Shown here: positions 34,222 through 45,475 of the stretch, piece by piece | Position numbering within the stretch: position 1 is the first letter of the stretch | How the letters are laid out: the number at the start of each line of letters is the position of its first letter | NCBI GenBank assembly: GCA_037447605.1 | Contig: CM074811.1 | Span: forward strand, 1,952,311-2,016,310 | From: Zygnema circumcarinatum | Lineage: Eukaryota > Streptophyta > Zygnematophyceae > Zygnematales > Zygnemataceae | Length of the DNA stretch: 64,000 bases | Reading direction: 5' to 3' | Made by a program: the position numbers and the translations under genes | Notes under the pieces: model-generated | What the model saw: the letters and a program-made list of their open reading frames with translations, nothing else | What the model was told of the DNA's origin: nothing | Database searches by the model: none

Positions 34222-36842
34222 CTAACTGGCTTGCTCCTCTGGCCTCTCGAGTCGACTCACAATAATCTCCGGTGGATACTCCGAGCCTCTTACATGGAGC
34301 ATATAGATTGCTGCACAGACACACGAAATAACTTACTTTGAGCACTCTCCAATGAAGAAAACAAATTCAGCTTCTACTCTAAGTATAGGCAATGGCCACT
34401 GGTAACAGTCTGACCGAAGTCATTCCATGTGTCAGCATAACAGGCCTGTAAGGTTATCAAAACCAGACAGTTCCAGTTGTCTTGAACAGCAACTCCTTGC
34501 GAGTAGTGGCAAACCTAATTTCAGCCGCTCTGCAGCGAGTGAAACAGATCTCACTATCTCCGAAGATTGGGTTCGCCAACTTACCATTTTCAACCTTCAG
34601 GAGACTTTGTTCCATTACCGACAGCTTTTTTCCGAGTTCCCGGACACTGTTCTTTGGGAGGTTGCTAAAGTTCTCATGCAACGACCGCAAAAAATTACAA
34701 ACCAACGAGGCTGCCTCTTGCTGGCCTGCGGCAATGCTGCTTATGGCCAAGCGCATAAGCTCGCCAGTAAGGTCAGCAACCTGCAGAAAACTCCACAGCA
34801 AGCATGAGACATAGGAACAGAGAAGTCCCGCATAGAATGTTTCACATCAACAAATATCAAGAAGATATGTACACTTCAGAATACATGGAGTATACGAGGG
34901 AGGGCTTGCTTACACCCAGAAGGTAGTCCTCCAAAGAGGCTTCAAAGGGTCGACCTGCAGAGTCCAAAATTTCAGCTATTGCAGCATTCAATTCGTCGAG
35001 GCGAAGAAGATCGTTAGTGGTGCAATAGTGAAGGAATGTTGCAGCTTCTATGAACTCCTGCATCTGCGGACGGAACATGGAAGAGCTCAAGTGACCATCA
35101 GGTTGTGCACAAAATGAGTGCAGCAGACAAAAGATAACCTTTTGGAAGTAATGGAAGTCAATTAACATGGAACTGAACACGCTGAAGTTTTTTCCAACAT
35201 GTATTCTCAGGCATACAGTGCAAAATATCTTGAACGGAACGATGGTATCTGACTGGGACATCATCAGCCTCCCATACTTCTTCCTGTCCCTCTATCTCTC
35301 AGCGGTAGACAACTCACATGACAGCTGATATAATCTACACCCATTGGATGAAGCATCATAATCAACTCGTATGGTCTGTCCGCATCACCATGCACGGGCT
35401 TCATCGAATGTTCGCGCAACCCGTCATTGTACATTCAAGAGAAGCTCATACTCAGCCTCGCCAAAGGGTCAAGGGAATGCCTTATTCACTATTTGACAAA
35501 AGTCTGGGCCTCTACTTGGATCATGTGCATAAGAACTTACTCCACTGGTGTATGCACTTCTAAATCTCCAGTAATCTTCTCCCTGTAACTCCCGCGCAAT
35601 CCGTGTCATATGGCTGTTCTTCACTGTCTCCAGGTCCTTTGCTGCTTGCTCCAAGACGACCTTGCGATTGGCAGAAACTGCCCTGCCCCGAGCACCATGA
35701 AAGGCAGCAATACTTTCAGAAGCTGATGAAGTTGCCGCAACAAAAACGTATCGTGAATCTCAGTTGACGGGGACTGTAACTAGTACTTCAGCGGTTTGAA
35801 CTTGAGAAAAAACAGATCACACCGTTGTTTACCATAATACCTGTGCAGCTGGAAAATAACTTTTTTGCTATACATGGTCAAATCTCGGCTCGCCTTCACA
35901 AGCCTCTCGCGCCGTTCATTCTGTGAATCCTCCGTCAACCTTTCCCAGTTTAATAATTGCAGTCTGCAAAGAGAGTCGTGTCATTGGGCACTCAGACAGA
36001 CATCTTCCATTTGGAGAAAGCCTGAGTCAGACTGCTTGGCACTCATAGACACGCGCATCTTGGTTTACTTAGAGACGACTACCTCATCGACAATGCATAC
36101 ATAGACGATAGTCGTAGCTGTCTTTGTGAAAGCATCCTTCGGCTGCCTCAGTAGACTCGGCGAAACTTTTTTTTTCAGGCCGTAATCGTTGCATTCTCAA
36201 AGAACTAATGCAATGCTTCGAAGCAATTGTTGCCAGACTTACCACTTGATCAATCTGATGTGCATACTGCTGAAACTGGTCAGCAAACTTGCTGGAAGTT
36301 CCCATGAATTCGTTCCAACTTTTGCCACTTCTCTTCACCTGCCACACTAGTCATTTGCAAAAAATTATGACGCCTCCACCCTTACTTGACGCTTTTGTTG
36401 CTCACACTCTTTGGCCACTTCAGCGCAACTGAGCCACACAGTTGAATCAGCGTCATGGCATTACCCCAGCAACCACTACTCTATCCAACATTAAAAACAG
36501 GCGCTGACCTTCTTTCAGCTCCTCGCACTGGCCCTTCCTCTCGCCTTTGGTTCCCCTTCGGAAACGACAGGATATTCAGCTTATCAAACTACAGTCCTGT
36601 ACAATCCTGAAGTGAAAATTGTCCGGCAGTTCCGCACTCAATAGCGATAAAGCTTGCGGCGAGAGCTCCCTGCAAGCCAGCAACATCATATGATCGCGTA
36701 CAGCAATAATGCTTACAATGCTTACAATGATGCTTGCAATTCTTAAATTCACGAGCATCCCTAGTGGTGAAGGCCTTGCCAGACCGAGAACACCAAGTGC
36801 CAAATTTCCTGCTATAATTTTTTTTTTTTTCAAAGCGAGCAT
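34222..36842 (-). CDS. TRAX: TRAX (translin-associated factor X) homolog
   Basis: Translin-family protein; in animals TRAX is the nuclease subunit of the C3PO complex with translin. Well-supported minus-strand exons: 36428-36386, 36338-36243, 35682-35541, 35063-34914, 34780-34585 and 34310-34222. An exon ending at 35841 starts at either 35929 or 35963; 35929 keeps frame with its neighbour. A coding stretch ending at 36509 also splices in frame. Signatures are RRERLVKASRDLTMYSKKVI, ARELQGEDYWRFRSAYTSG, MQEFIEAATFLHYC, VADLTGELMRLAISSI and ENAIYMLHVRGSEYPPE. The extreme 5' end is not resolved; the ATG at 36842 is only a candidate. Conserved acidic residues (ELQGED, EFIEAATF) fit an active TRAX. 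Confidence 0.82.
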
Positions 36843-36845
36843 CTA

Positions 36846-36887
36846 CCAATGACGACTCGCCACGTATGCAACTATGTACACGTGGCG
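36846..36887. promoter_or_regulatory. CCAAT plus G-box cluster upstream of TRAX
   Basis: CCAATGA, five variable bases, then CGCCACGTATGC (36846-36869), followed by TACACGTGGCG. The same CCAATGA-N5-CGCCACGTATGC arrangement occurs at 59165-59188. The position just upstream of the candidate TRAX start fits a promoter. Confidence 0.5.
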
Positions 36888-38055
36888 AACTTTAATTGGA
36901 AATGCGTCTGCAAACCGTTCAACTTGCGCCTTCCTATTCGGTGCTTTCTGCGATTTTCCTCGTTACAAGGGGCGGGGCTGCGGCAAAGCTCGCAGGGGCC
37001 TTCGGAGCAGCTCGAGTGAAGGTGAAGGCGGCGAGTGCTGCCGCTCATATGCTACCCGTCGGGGGGGAACGATTGGAGGCCCATTTGATCTCCCTCTGCT
37101 ATTTGGGACAGCGTAATATTTCGAGTGCACATGAAGTGACAGTGTGGCAGAGAGAAAGCTTGTCCAATACCAAGATTTGCATGAGAAGCATTCGCAAAGT
37201 AACAGACAAGAGACGCTGAGATAGGCTCTGTCAAATTTCAACAATATTGATTTTGATCAAATTGACTTGCCAAAAGTGGCTTGCCAGGACTAGCTCCGCT
37301 TTTCAATTTTTGCAAATTTCTGTAACAAATATCGTTTTTAAATATAGGCCAAACTAAATAGCTTCCTACTTTATCAATTTGTATGGGCGCAATTCGCCTC
37401 CAAGGAATCTGTGCACTTGCGTACTTTCAAATATGTAAACATTTAAATATGTTAGACTGAGCCTTACTTCTTTTCTCTACTTCTTCCATTTCATCTTTAG
37501 AGGATTTTCCTTCCCGAGACATATTCAACAAGCTCAATCATCCAATGCACAGCACACTTATCCTAAAAATTTATTCCAAAATTGACCAGGAGCACAAGCA
37601 TCCTATGCTTTCCCTCAAGGCTCCGGTTAACAACAACTCAGAATACGGTAGCCTTATACAGTCCCTTCCTAAAACCTAGTCACCAGAAAACAACATGATG
37701 AACAACATGAACCATACGATCAAAGGGTCTAAAGATTCACAACACTCGCTTATCACTCAACAAGTGTGACTCTGTCCATATAGTTCCGTGCACTACTTGC
37801 GTACAGAAACTCTATGAACTCAGAACTCTATGTCTAATTGTACGGATCTCAACAGTAATTGCTCCAGATACTAAGGCAAGTAAAATGGCACTAAAGGGAT
37901 ACTAAGGGCTTTCTGACGTAATCCCCAATCCAACCAGGGAACCCGTTGGGACTTATCATCACATGACCACATTTATGAACTTCACCTGTTGAAAGAGAGA
38001 GCTCATTTCCTAATTAAGTCACCGCTGCGGCAGCAAGCCACGGCTGTACACTTTT
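36888..38055. other. TRAX upstream / FPPS 3' region
   Basis: GC-rich 36960-37080, then AT-rich. Should include TRAX promoter sequence and the FPPS 3' UTR. No recognised ORF, RNA gene or repeat. Confidence 0.45.
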
Positions 38056-41000
38056 CTACTTTTGGCGCTTGTAAATCTTCGCCAGGAATGCCAAGAAGAC
38101 CGCCTGCATGTGCAGATTCGCATCCACCCTTGCAAGCCATCTTTAGGTCGTTTGTACGGCAGGAGTTGCAGGGTCAATGTGCAGCCAATGATGCATGGTG
38201 AGGCCGCCTCATGTATTGGAATTAACATGTGAAGCAGAGAATGAAATTCGTCACGTGGGGTTGGAACTGCAAGGAAGAATGGTCAAATCATATGACAAGC
38301 CTAGTGCTAGGATAAATAACGCATTACCTGAAAGGAGGGGTCTTCCAGTTGAGCAATTGCTTGTCTCAGTTGAACGTATGTCACACGCTCATATTCTACA
38401 AATGCCTCCTGCAAGAGGGAACATCCATGAGAGGAACCTTTCAGAATAGTAGAGAGAGTTCAATGAGTTCCTCCGTGTGATCTCATTGGTTTCGTCATCA
38501 TTGAAGAATGCCATTCCAAGCAGCTACCCAACCAACTACAGCGACCTGAGTGATCTAAAAAATGGGATCAAATGTAAAATATTTCTGGCGACATGCAAGA
38601 AAAAAATTGATTCGTCACTGTAGCAATTTGAAACCCTCATGCGGCCTTTGAACATTTCAGCTGCTTTTGCTTCGATTTCATGCCTAAAAGGCGTTAGAAG
38701 ATACCTTCAACTTCAAGTCCTCGTAAAGTTGCTTCACTCGAGCAACGCAGTCTGGGTCTCTTTTTCCATAATTGGCCTGCCGACAGACACACAAATTTGC
38801 GAGAGTCCAAAAGGGCAGGAACACTTCGCTGACTTCTGAAACCATAGGAAATGAAGCCATGAGGATTATCATTTGATATATGAACACAAGTTCCCTTTTT
38901 GCCCAGCCCATCCTCCTTTCCTGCCTTCAGCCCCTACCTTCAAGTGCTCGCGCTGCTCCTCTGAGGCACGCTGCAGGGCCTGCACCACGAGCCATGAGCA
39001 TTTTGTGTCTTCGATATCTGTGCCCACCTGCCTCCATCGCAGCCACCCAAAACTATGAGAACTTTGAAAGACCAACTGAGAACAAGGACAGGATCATCCA
39101 ATTCACTCTACCCATGAGTCAAATCCGGCTGCATGCCATCTAGAAAGAATGCGTAGATGACAACGCTCAATTTGCAGAATCCACCGAAGTTTGCGTTAAA
39201 AGGCAACTATCAGTCTCTGAGGCCTATAACGCAACTTCTTTGACATCATACATGCAAAGGTTACAGAGAGAACTAGGGATGAGTGACAACCAATATGCGC
39301 TTTAATCCGGGAAAATGCTGACTTTCATTTCATCACACTCCAGTGGTTAAACAATTGTTTCAGAATGATCAGATATTCTCTTGTGTGCTTTCTTGAACCT
39401 TACATCCCCAACACTGTTTTACAATTGACAATTACCTTGCCAATGAAGGAAGGGTCCCCATAGCAGTCCAGGACATCATCCTGCCATCACCCATAGCCAA
39501 CAAAACCCCCAAACTGTGAGACAGACACGCGTGGGAAACTCCTCCCCTGTTTATCAAGAAGTTGGTAGGGGCAATGGGGTGCAATTCAGGACCTGCACTT
39601 GAAAGTAAGTTCCCATCTGCACCAAAATGTCCTTGGCCGTTTTGAACATGCTTTCATCCTTCTCGCCGGTCAGAAGCATGGCACAAGCGACCTGCAAATA
39701 AGCCATACAATACATGAGTGAGAGCATAGCATCATAAACTTCCCCTGCACACTCAGATTTTGTATCCCTCCATATCCCTTTGAGCTTACCTTTGAGTTCT
39801 ATTCCGAGTTGATGACTCATCTGACTGGGACAAATGCTTCGTCAGACAAGTTCCCACCTCAAGATTAATTTCTCACATTCGACGCTTTTTCTAGAACTAC
39901 AGCAAACCACGAACGGGACGGGCCACACCCCTAACCCTAAGGAAAGAAACCTTCTCTGCCATGCAACGTGGACAAGCCAAGATTGGTCTTAATAGAGTTC
40001 ATCAATGGCCATTCCTTGCCGCAAAAGGTCCTCAGCGACCGTACCGGCAAGTAAAAGGAATAATAGGCAGTTTTGTACTGCACGATTTTCACATACCTGC
40101 AAAACATCCAGGCCCTCAAAGACTACTGTAAAGGCACAGAGAAATCAAACCAAGGGCATTGAAGGTAGAACGATGACTTACTGTCAACAGCTGCAAGCAT
40201 TTTTTTTCTTGTTTAAGTGAAAGGGCAAGCGTCGTCTTCATACAATGCCCCGGTTCTAGCAAGCATTGTTCAGAACACAGAAACCCAGTGCAAGGTAAGG
40301 ATGAAGTGAAAAAGGACTGGAAGAAATACACCTCACAAATGCTGAAGAGTAGAGTCCCACGATCAGGGAGGATAAATGCATTGAACAGTGAAATACGTGA
40401 ACTAACTTTGTTGGTGGGGGCAAGTGGAATATCTTACGTGGAAATGGTGTACTTTGACAAATCTACCTCCCCTTCTGGAGTCGTAATCAGATCCAGCATT
40501 TGCCCGCATGCTGTCTGATAAGAGACCTGCCCATCCACATCCGCATCCACATCCACATTCATTCATTCATTCCAAATCTTGGCACAGGTTCACAGCAGTA
40601 TTCAGCCAACAATTGCATGGCCTGGCATTTACACCTTAAAAGTGAAGGAAACAGCAGTTATATAGGGCCTGAAATAGAAGACTACAGAGTTCGAAAGACG
40701 ACGTTGAACGATGTTCAAGAACGACGCAGACGATGATAAATATGACTTTATGTTTGACAGAGCTTGATGATGCTCAAAAAGGGCGCTTCAATGAATCGGA
40801 CCTCGTTGAAAAGGTCGATCAGATCCACATAGTAGGGCTCAGACTTGAAGTGACGCTTGAGGATGAGGAAGATGTGGGAGCTCAACAGGATGGCATCGTT
40901 GATGGCTATGAGGCCCACCTGCTCCTCACCCAATGCCACCCTCCTACACTGCTAGTGGGTCTGCTGACGTTAAGCTTTTAAAGGCAACTTGAGAAAAACA

Positions 41001-43106
41001 GAGCTCAATATGACCACAAGTGGAGACTGTCAGGGAAGGCAGAGAGACGGGGGTGAAGAAGAAAGCAGGGATGAGAGAGGTTCCGCTTGCACAGGTTTTA
41101 CCTTTGGGACTTTGTACCAGCAGGGATTTCCTCGGCGAGTGATTGAATGATCCATGATATCGTCCATGACCAGAAAATAGCCCTGGAGCTGAATCCACTT
41201 TCCATGCGTGCAGTCAGTCACCACTGTTGCGATTTGCCTGACTTACGTTGGGAAGATTATTGCTCGTTTTCTTCATTGACAGATTCAGACTTGACTTCTT
41301 AAAAGGAAATCAACACTAGAATAGCTCACGCACCGAGTGACAAAAACTGCTTTGTTAACGCGTGACCAATTGATTCTATTCACACCTTACTGTCATTCGA
41401 TTCCGTCAAAAAATAAAAACGTCTAAAAGATCAAAAAGTTGTAGTCATAACACTCTCCACAGACAAGCATTAAATGGAAAGTAGATGTCTGGATAGGCTG
41501 CCTATTTACCCATTCAATGCACCATCCAAGGGAGCAGGCTTTGAAAACCTCCTCCTCAGTAAGCGCGCCATCCTTCTTCAGCAGCCTCGCACTATCCACC
41601 ACTGACAGCCCACGGTTCAATTTTCCTGCCACATTCCCAAACACTTTTCATCGTATAGGAACTTATGAATGTTATCCTGTTGCTGGACAGCGAAGGATAG
41701 TTCGTCATTTTCGGGCAGTAACCACAAAGTCAAAGAGAAAAACTCCAAATGGCAAGCAATTCACATGTAAATATCTCTTTGGCCATTGCCTGACTTTAAG
41801 AAATCCCAAATCTGACGGTCAAGCATCTGCTGCCAACTGCCTTGCTCACCTCCAGGAACGTTGTAGTCCATGTTCTGTACTCCTTCCAACCCATAGCCCA
41901 AAAAATGGGAACAAAAGAGAAATAAGGAGATGAATATCATATCAGAAAAATACAATCCACACCTCTTTGATTTGAAGGCAATCTCATAATATGCCAAACT
42001 TTATCCGCAACAATGGAGACACATTGCATGTCTCAAGAAACACTGTTCGTTGGAAGCAAGAGAAAGATTACTCCAGAGAACTGGAGCACAAGAAACATCC
42101 TTTCAACTGGTCAAGGAACCCAAAAAAAGATGTCAGTATGATTGAATCCGAACATACATAAGTGGCTGCTGCTGAGAAGCTCTACTCAACAACAACAACA
42201 ACAAAAAGCTGACCTTCTCAGACCATTCTCTCGACTCTGGTGTGTGCTGAAAGCTTTCAGTATCCGCCAAAAGTCCTGCCTTCAGTATGGAGTACACCTC
42301 CAAAAACTTCTCCCGGTTAGTTGGTGCTTTAGCTTTTCCCACTCCCGTGTCATTCGCATCTGTAACAGTCAAGCCAGTAGCCCAATCCGTCCCAATAGCT
42401 CTCATTAGCCAACATCTCTAATTTTCTATTGTTTTGCAGCCTATGAGGTGATTTCGGCACTAGACGCCATAAAACTCGAGCTCATCCATTGATGGGGGGC
42501 ATCTAGTGATGAAAACAAATGCTAATAAGTCAAGATCAAAAAAGCAATTTAGTTATTATTGGAGCCATTAACTCTATATGAATCACTTGCGGTCTCCTCT
42601 CTGGTTGCAAAAGAAGTTATTCAACCGGAGGGATAAGTCAAATATTAAGAGGTTAAAGAAGCTAAAGGTTGGGCATTTGCCAGAATGACAGTCGATCCAC
42701 CCTCGATAAATAGTGACTAAAAGGGATTCCAGTTTGCCACAACGAATATAAGAGCGAGGCACGGCTGGTTAACGGGATAGAAGTGACATACATTCATCCC
42801 GAGAAAAATTGATATGGAGGAATCTTGTCTCGTGATACCCGCTAAAGAATAATGCACCATGCGCTGCTGCTCCACATGGAGAGCCAAGTTCTATAAGGCT
42901 GGGCATGCTAGCTCTGTAAAGCAACTCATTGCCAATTTGATATGAGAGTTAATAATGTCGTTTCTAAGTAGAGGGGCAAAATCACTTGTCATTCTAGTCA
43001 TGAGGACTGTTGAGTGGATGGAAATTCTGAAATAGGTGGTCAGCGACGTACCGTCGCCCTTAAGAGGAACGTCAACTATTTCACCTCCGCCAGTAGAAGC
43101 AGCCAT
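38056..43106 (-). CDS. FPS: Farnesyl diphosphate synthase
   Basis: Condenses DMAPP and two IPP to farnesyl diphosphate, the precursor of sterols and sesquiterpenes. Fourteen minus-strand exons: 43106-43052, 42359-42214, 41874-41850, 41625-41510, 41188-41102, 40918-40802, 40526-40438, 40096-40045, 39691-39593, 39480-39436, 39027-38938, 38776-38705, 38408-38328, 38103-38056. Phases close to 373 aa. The first Asp-rich motif is DDIMD (123-127), preceded by YFLVM, whose aromatic pair before the motif is typical of eukaryotic FPPS chain-length control. The second is DDVLD (263-267). [15 protein letters not shown] and [17 protein letters not shown] are conserved, and the protein ends KIYKRQK with the basic tail. 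Exon 3 is only 25 nt. A GC-rich stretch with a GTATGT donor (about 44630) could be a 5' UTR exon. No transit peptide is evident. Confidence 0.96.
40531..40573. repeat. CATCCA / ATTC microsatellite in FPPS intron
   Basis: Imperfect CCACAT/CATCCG units followed by four CATT units, just upstream (minus strand) of the acceptor of FPPS exon 7. Confidence 0.75.
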
Positions 43107-44878
43107 GGAAGCAAGCACCTTTCACCAGCAACAAAACCAACGAGTACCGTCAGTGTCCAAACACAGGGTGCATGTGGCTGAAAGTGGATGAATGGTACGA
43201 ATTTACAAATCCATATCATTCTCTTTTTATTAATTGAACATAGCGAATGGAAAATCAAATGCTGCATGCGATGCATCCGAATGTGCAAAGCTCGTCAAAA
43301 ACAAACCCCTCAAATCCTCTATGTTTTCCAGTATGTAACATGATAAATGAACTGAGGTTGTCTGGACCAGGTTCGGCTAGTATTATGGGAGATATAAGAT
43401 TGCTGGTCAAAAACATTTAGGTCCACTTATAAAGCTCGTCGTAATCAATGTAGCGACGAAAGCATGAAGCATGTTGTCAAGCCAACGTTTGCAGGGTATG
43501 GACTATACGACTGAGCAAAAACAAACTGTTCCATTTCCCTATCAAGGCAACAGTTTAAAGGTAAAATTCTCGATGTGAGCGAACACCTCATCAGTGTACT
43601 CAAGTGAAATACTGATACGTATCAAAATCCAACATACATGAGACGAATTAGTTTCGACAAAGGCGGTGTGTCTAAAATCAACTTTCGTTTGAAGTGAGTT
43701 GCGTAACGAGGGACTCCAGATGTTGAGAACTCCAGTTTTACCAGCACTTAACCGCTTCACAACCATCATTACACCGTTTCCTGTGAATAGAAATATAGCA
43801 GGTTAAATAAATGGCTGATGTATACAGCTGTCACTAAACCAAGCTAGGTGCTAAAGGATCAAAAGAGAAAAGTAGCTGTACTGTTGGATGTACGGAGAAA
43901 AAGTTGAGTAGTCCTGCGAACAACAAATAGCTTGAATTCAACTCCAATCTTTTGAAGATATAAGAAACGTGGACCAAACACCAAAGTGACAAGGTATTGA
44001 ACTACTGTGAACTGCTCGATTATCTGAGACCTCCCTCGCAAATAAATTCAACTTAATGGGAATGGATCAAGGGACGAGAGGTAAAGAACATTGGTCTAAA
44101 TGAGAACTCCTTCCATGAGAAGCTTCTAAGGTAACAATGGAAATGTTTTGCATAGGAAAAGGATTGTCCATCGATCTAAAATCTCCTTTTCTAAAACTGA
44201 AAAATGATATGTAGCCATCCTCACTGTAAGAAACCTATTCGACAACAGCACTCGTGGAACAATCTCAGTAGGCGCACCCTGTTGGATGACATAGCGACAG
44301 AAAACACACCATGCATGACCATGACAACTCTCCTTGGTATTCACGCGTTCAAAAAGGTTGGAAAAAAAAAGAAGTGAAGTATTAAAAATAAATAGGACTC
44401 CGAAGCTCAAAAGTACTTGAGCGAACGCCTGAGCCCGCATTTGCACTGAACCAACAATCTTGCAAGCTCCATGCTTGCACCTTTGCATTACTAACAAACA
44501 AGCGAATGGTAAAATCCCAGTTCCCTGGACACTTGATCTGGAGTAGCTCCTACATTTTAAGCAAAATGGCGAGAAAACAAATACTTTGCCGCGAAATCTG
44601 CAGTAGAAGATGTGCGCATTGACATACCCTGCCGCGGCGCGCTGGTCCTCTCCGCCTGCTTGCAGAAGAAGCGCAGGCGCGCAGGCAGGCCCTCGCCCTC
44701 ACCCTGCCCTTGCCCTGCTCAGCGGTCCCGCCAGCAGCCCACTCCGCCCCTCCCCGCCCCGGCCTGAGCAGCACAGCGCAGCGCTCCGTTGCAAGCTGCA
44801 AGAGGTAGGGAGGGAGAGCGCTAGGGAGGAAGGGAGAACGCTAGGAAGGGAGGGCGCCATTCCCTGCAACACAGCACC
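43107..44878. other. FPPS upstream region
   Basis: AT-rich 43107-44600, then GC-rich 44620-44870. If the GC-rich block is the FPPS first exon, the AT-rich part is a 5' UTR intron of about 1.5 kb (minus-strand donor GTATGT near 44629, acceptor near 43120). This is an inference. No coding gene is seen. Confidence 0.35.
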
Positions 44879-44891
44879 ATGCCGTACTGTA

Positions 44892-44921
44892 ACTGTACTG
44901 TACAGTTCTGTACAGTACAGT
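44892..44921. repeat. Perfect 14-bp-arm hairpin (GTACAG repeats)
   Basis: ACTGTACTGTACAG, a TT loop, then the exact complement. Similar CTGTACAGTACAGTAC occurs at 45342-45358. Part of a GTAC-rich stretch upstream of the NAP gene. Confidence 0.85.
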
Positions 44922-45137
44922 AAAGGGCCCTCGTAGTTTCCACCCTGTACAGTGCGTCCCCAAGAAATTCGCCATGATTTTGCCGAAACCACTTTTTTGT
45001 ACGGTAACTCTGTGTTAGCCGTACTATTCTTACTATCCGTACTTGCTGCACTAGCCGTTACGGACTTCAGCAAAACACCGAATCTTCCCGCACTTGCCGC
45101 CGTAAGAGGCGCTCGCTCCTCTCCCCTTCTTCTTGGA

Positions 45138-45222
45138 TTCGATACGGGACGATACGATACGATACTTTGAGTTACGATATTGTACGGTACAGTACGATAT
45201 GGTATGGTACGATACGTACGAA
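45138..45222. repeat. GATAC / GTACG short-repeat array
   Basis: Degenerate GGGACGATACGATACGATAC-like units run into GTACGGTACAGTACGATATGG. The complement (ATCGTATCGT) recurs at 52020-52290 on the other side of the NAP gene. Confidence 0.7.
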
Positions 45223-45410
45223 CAAACATGAACTCTAACATAATACCGCCCGCCTATTGGTAACACGAACCTTCTATTTGCAAAATCAAGATTTTCGCCC
45301 CATATTTGCCAAAACCATGGCGAAAATATGAGGACCCCTTACTGTACAGTACAGTACATCGGCTGTAGAGGCCGTACCGTACGGCCCGCATTGGCAGGCA
45401 GTGTGCAGGG

Positions 45411-45413
<3 letters not shown>

Positions 45414-45445
<32 letters not shown>

Positions 45446-45446
45446 T
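45414..45446. repeat. (CCTG)n microsatellite
   Basis: About eight CCTG units ending 30 bp before the NAP start codon, so probably in the 5' UTR or core promoter. Confidence 0.9.
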
Positions 45447-45475
45447 GGCCGCGGCGTGATCGGACAAGCGAGGCC

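Noticed and set aside
35930-35963. Extra residues at the 5' end of the TRAX exon (acceptor at 35963)
   Set aside because: The polypyrimidine context is better than at 35929, but the phase does not match the preceding exon and it adds residues absent from TRAX proteins; kept only as an alternative.
44699-45241. 180-aa minus-strand ORF upstream of FPPS
   Set aside because: Composed of GTAC repeats and GC-rich sequence, with no recognisable domain; more likely promoter or UTR.
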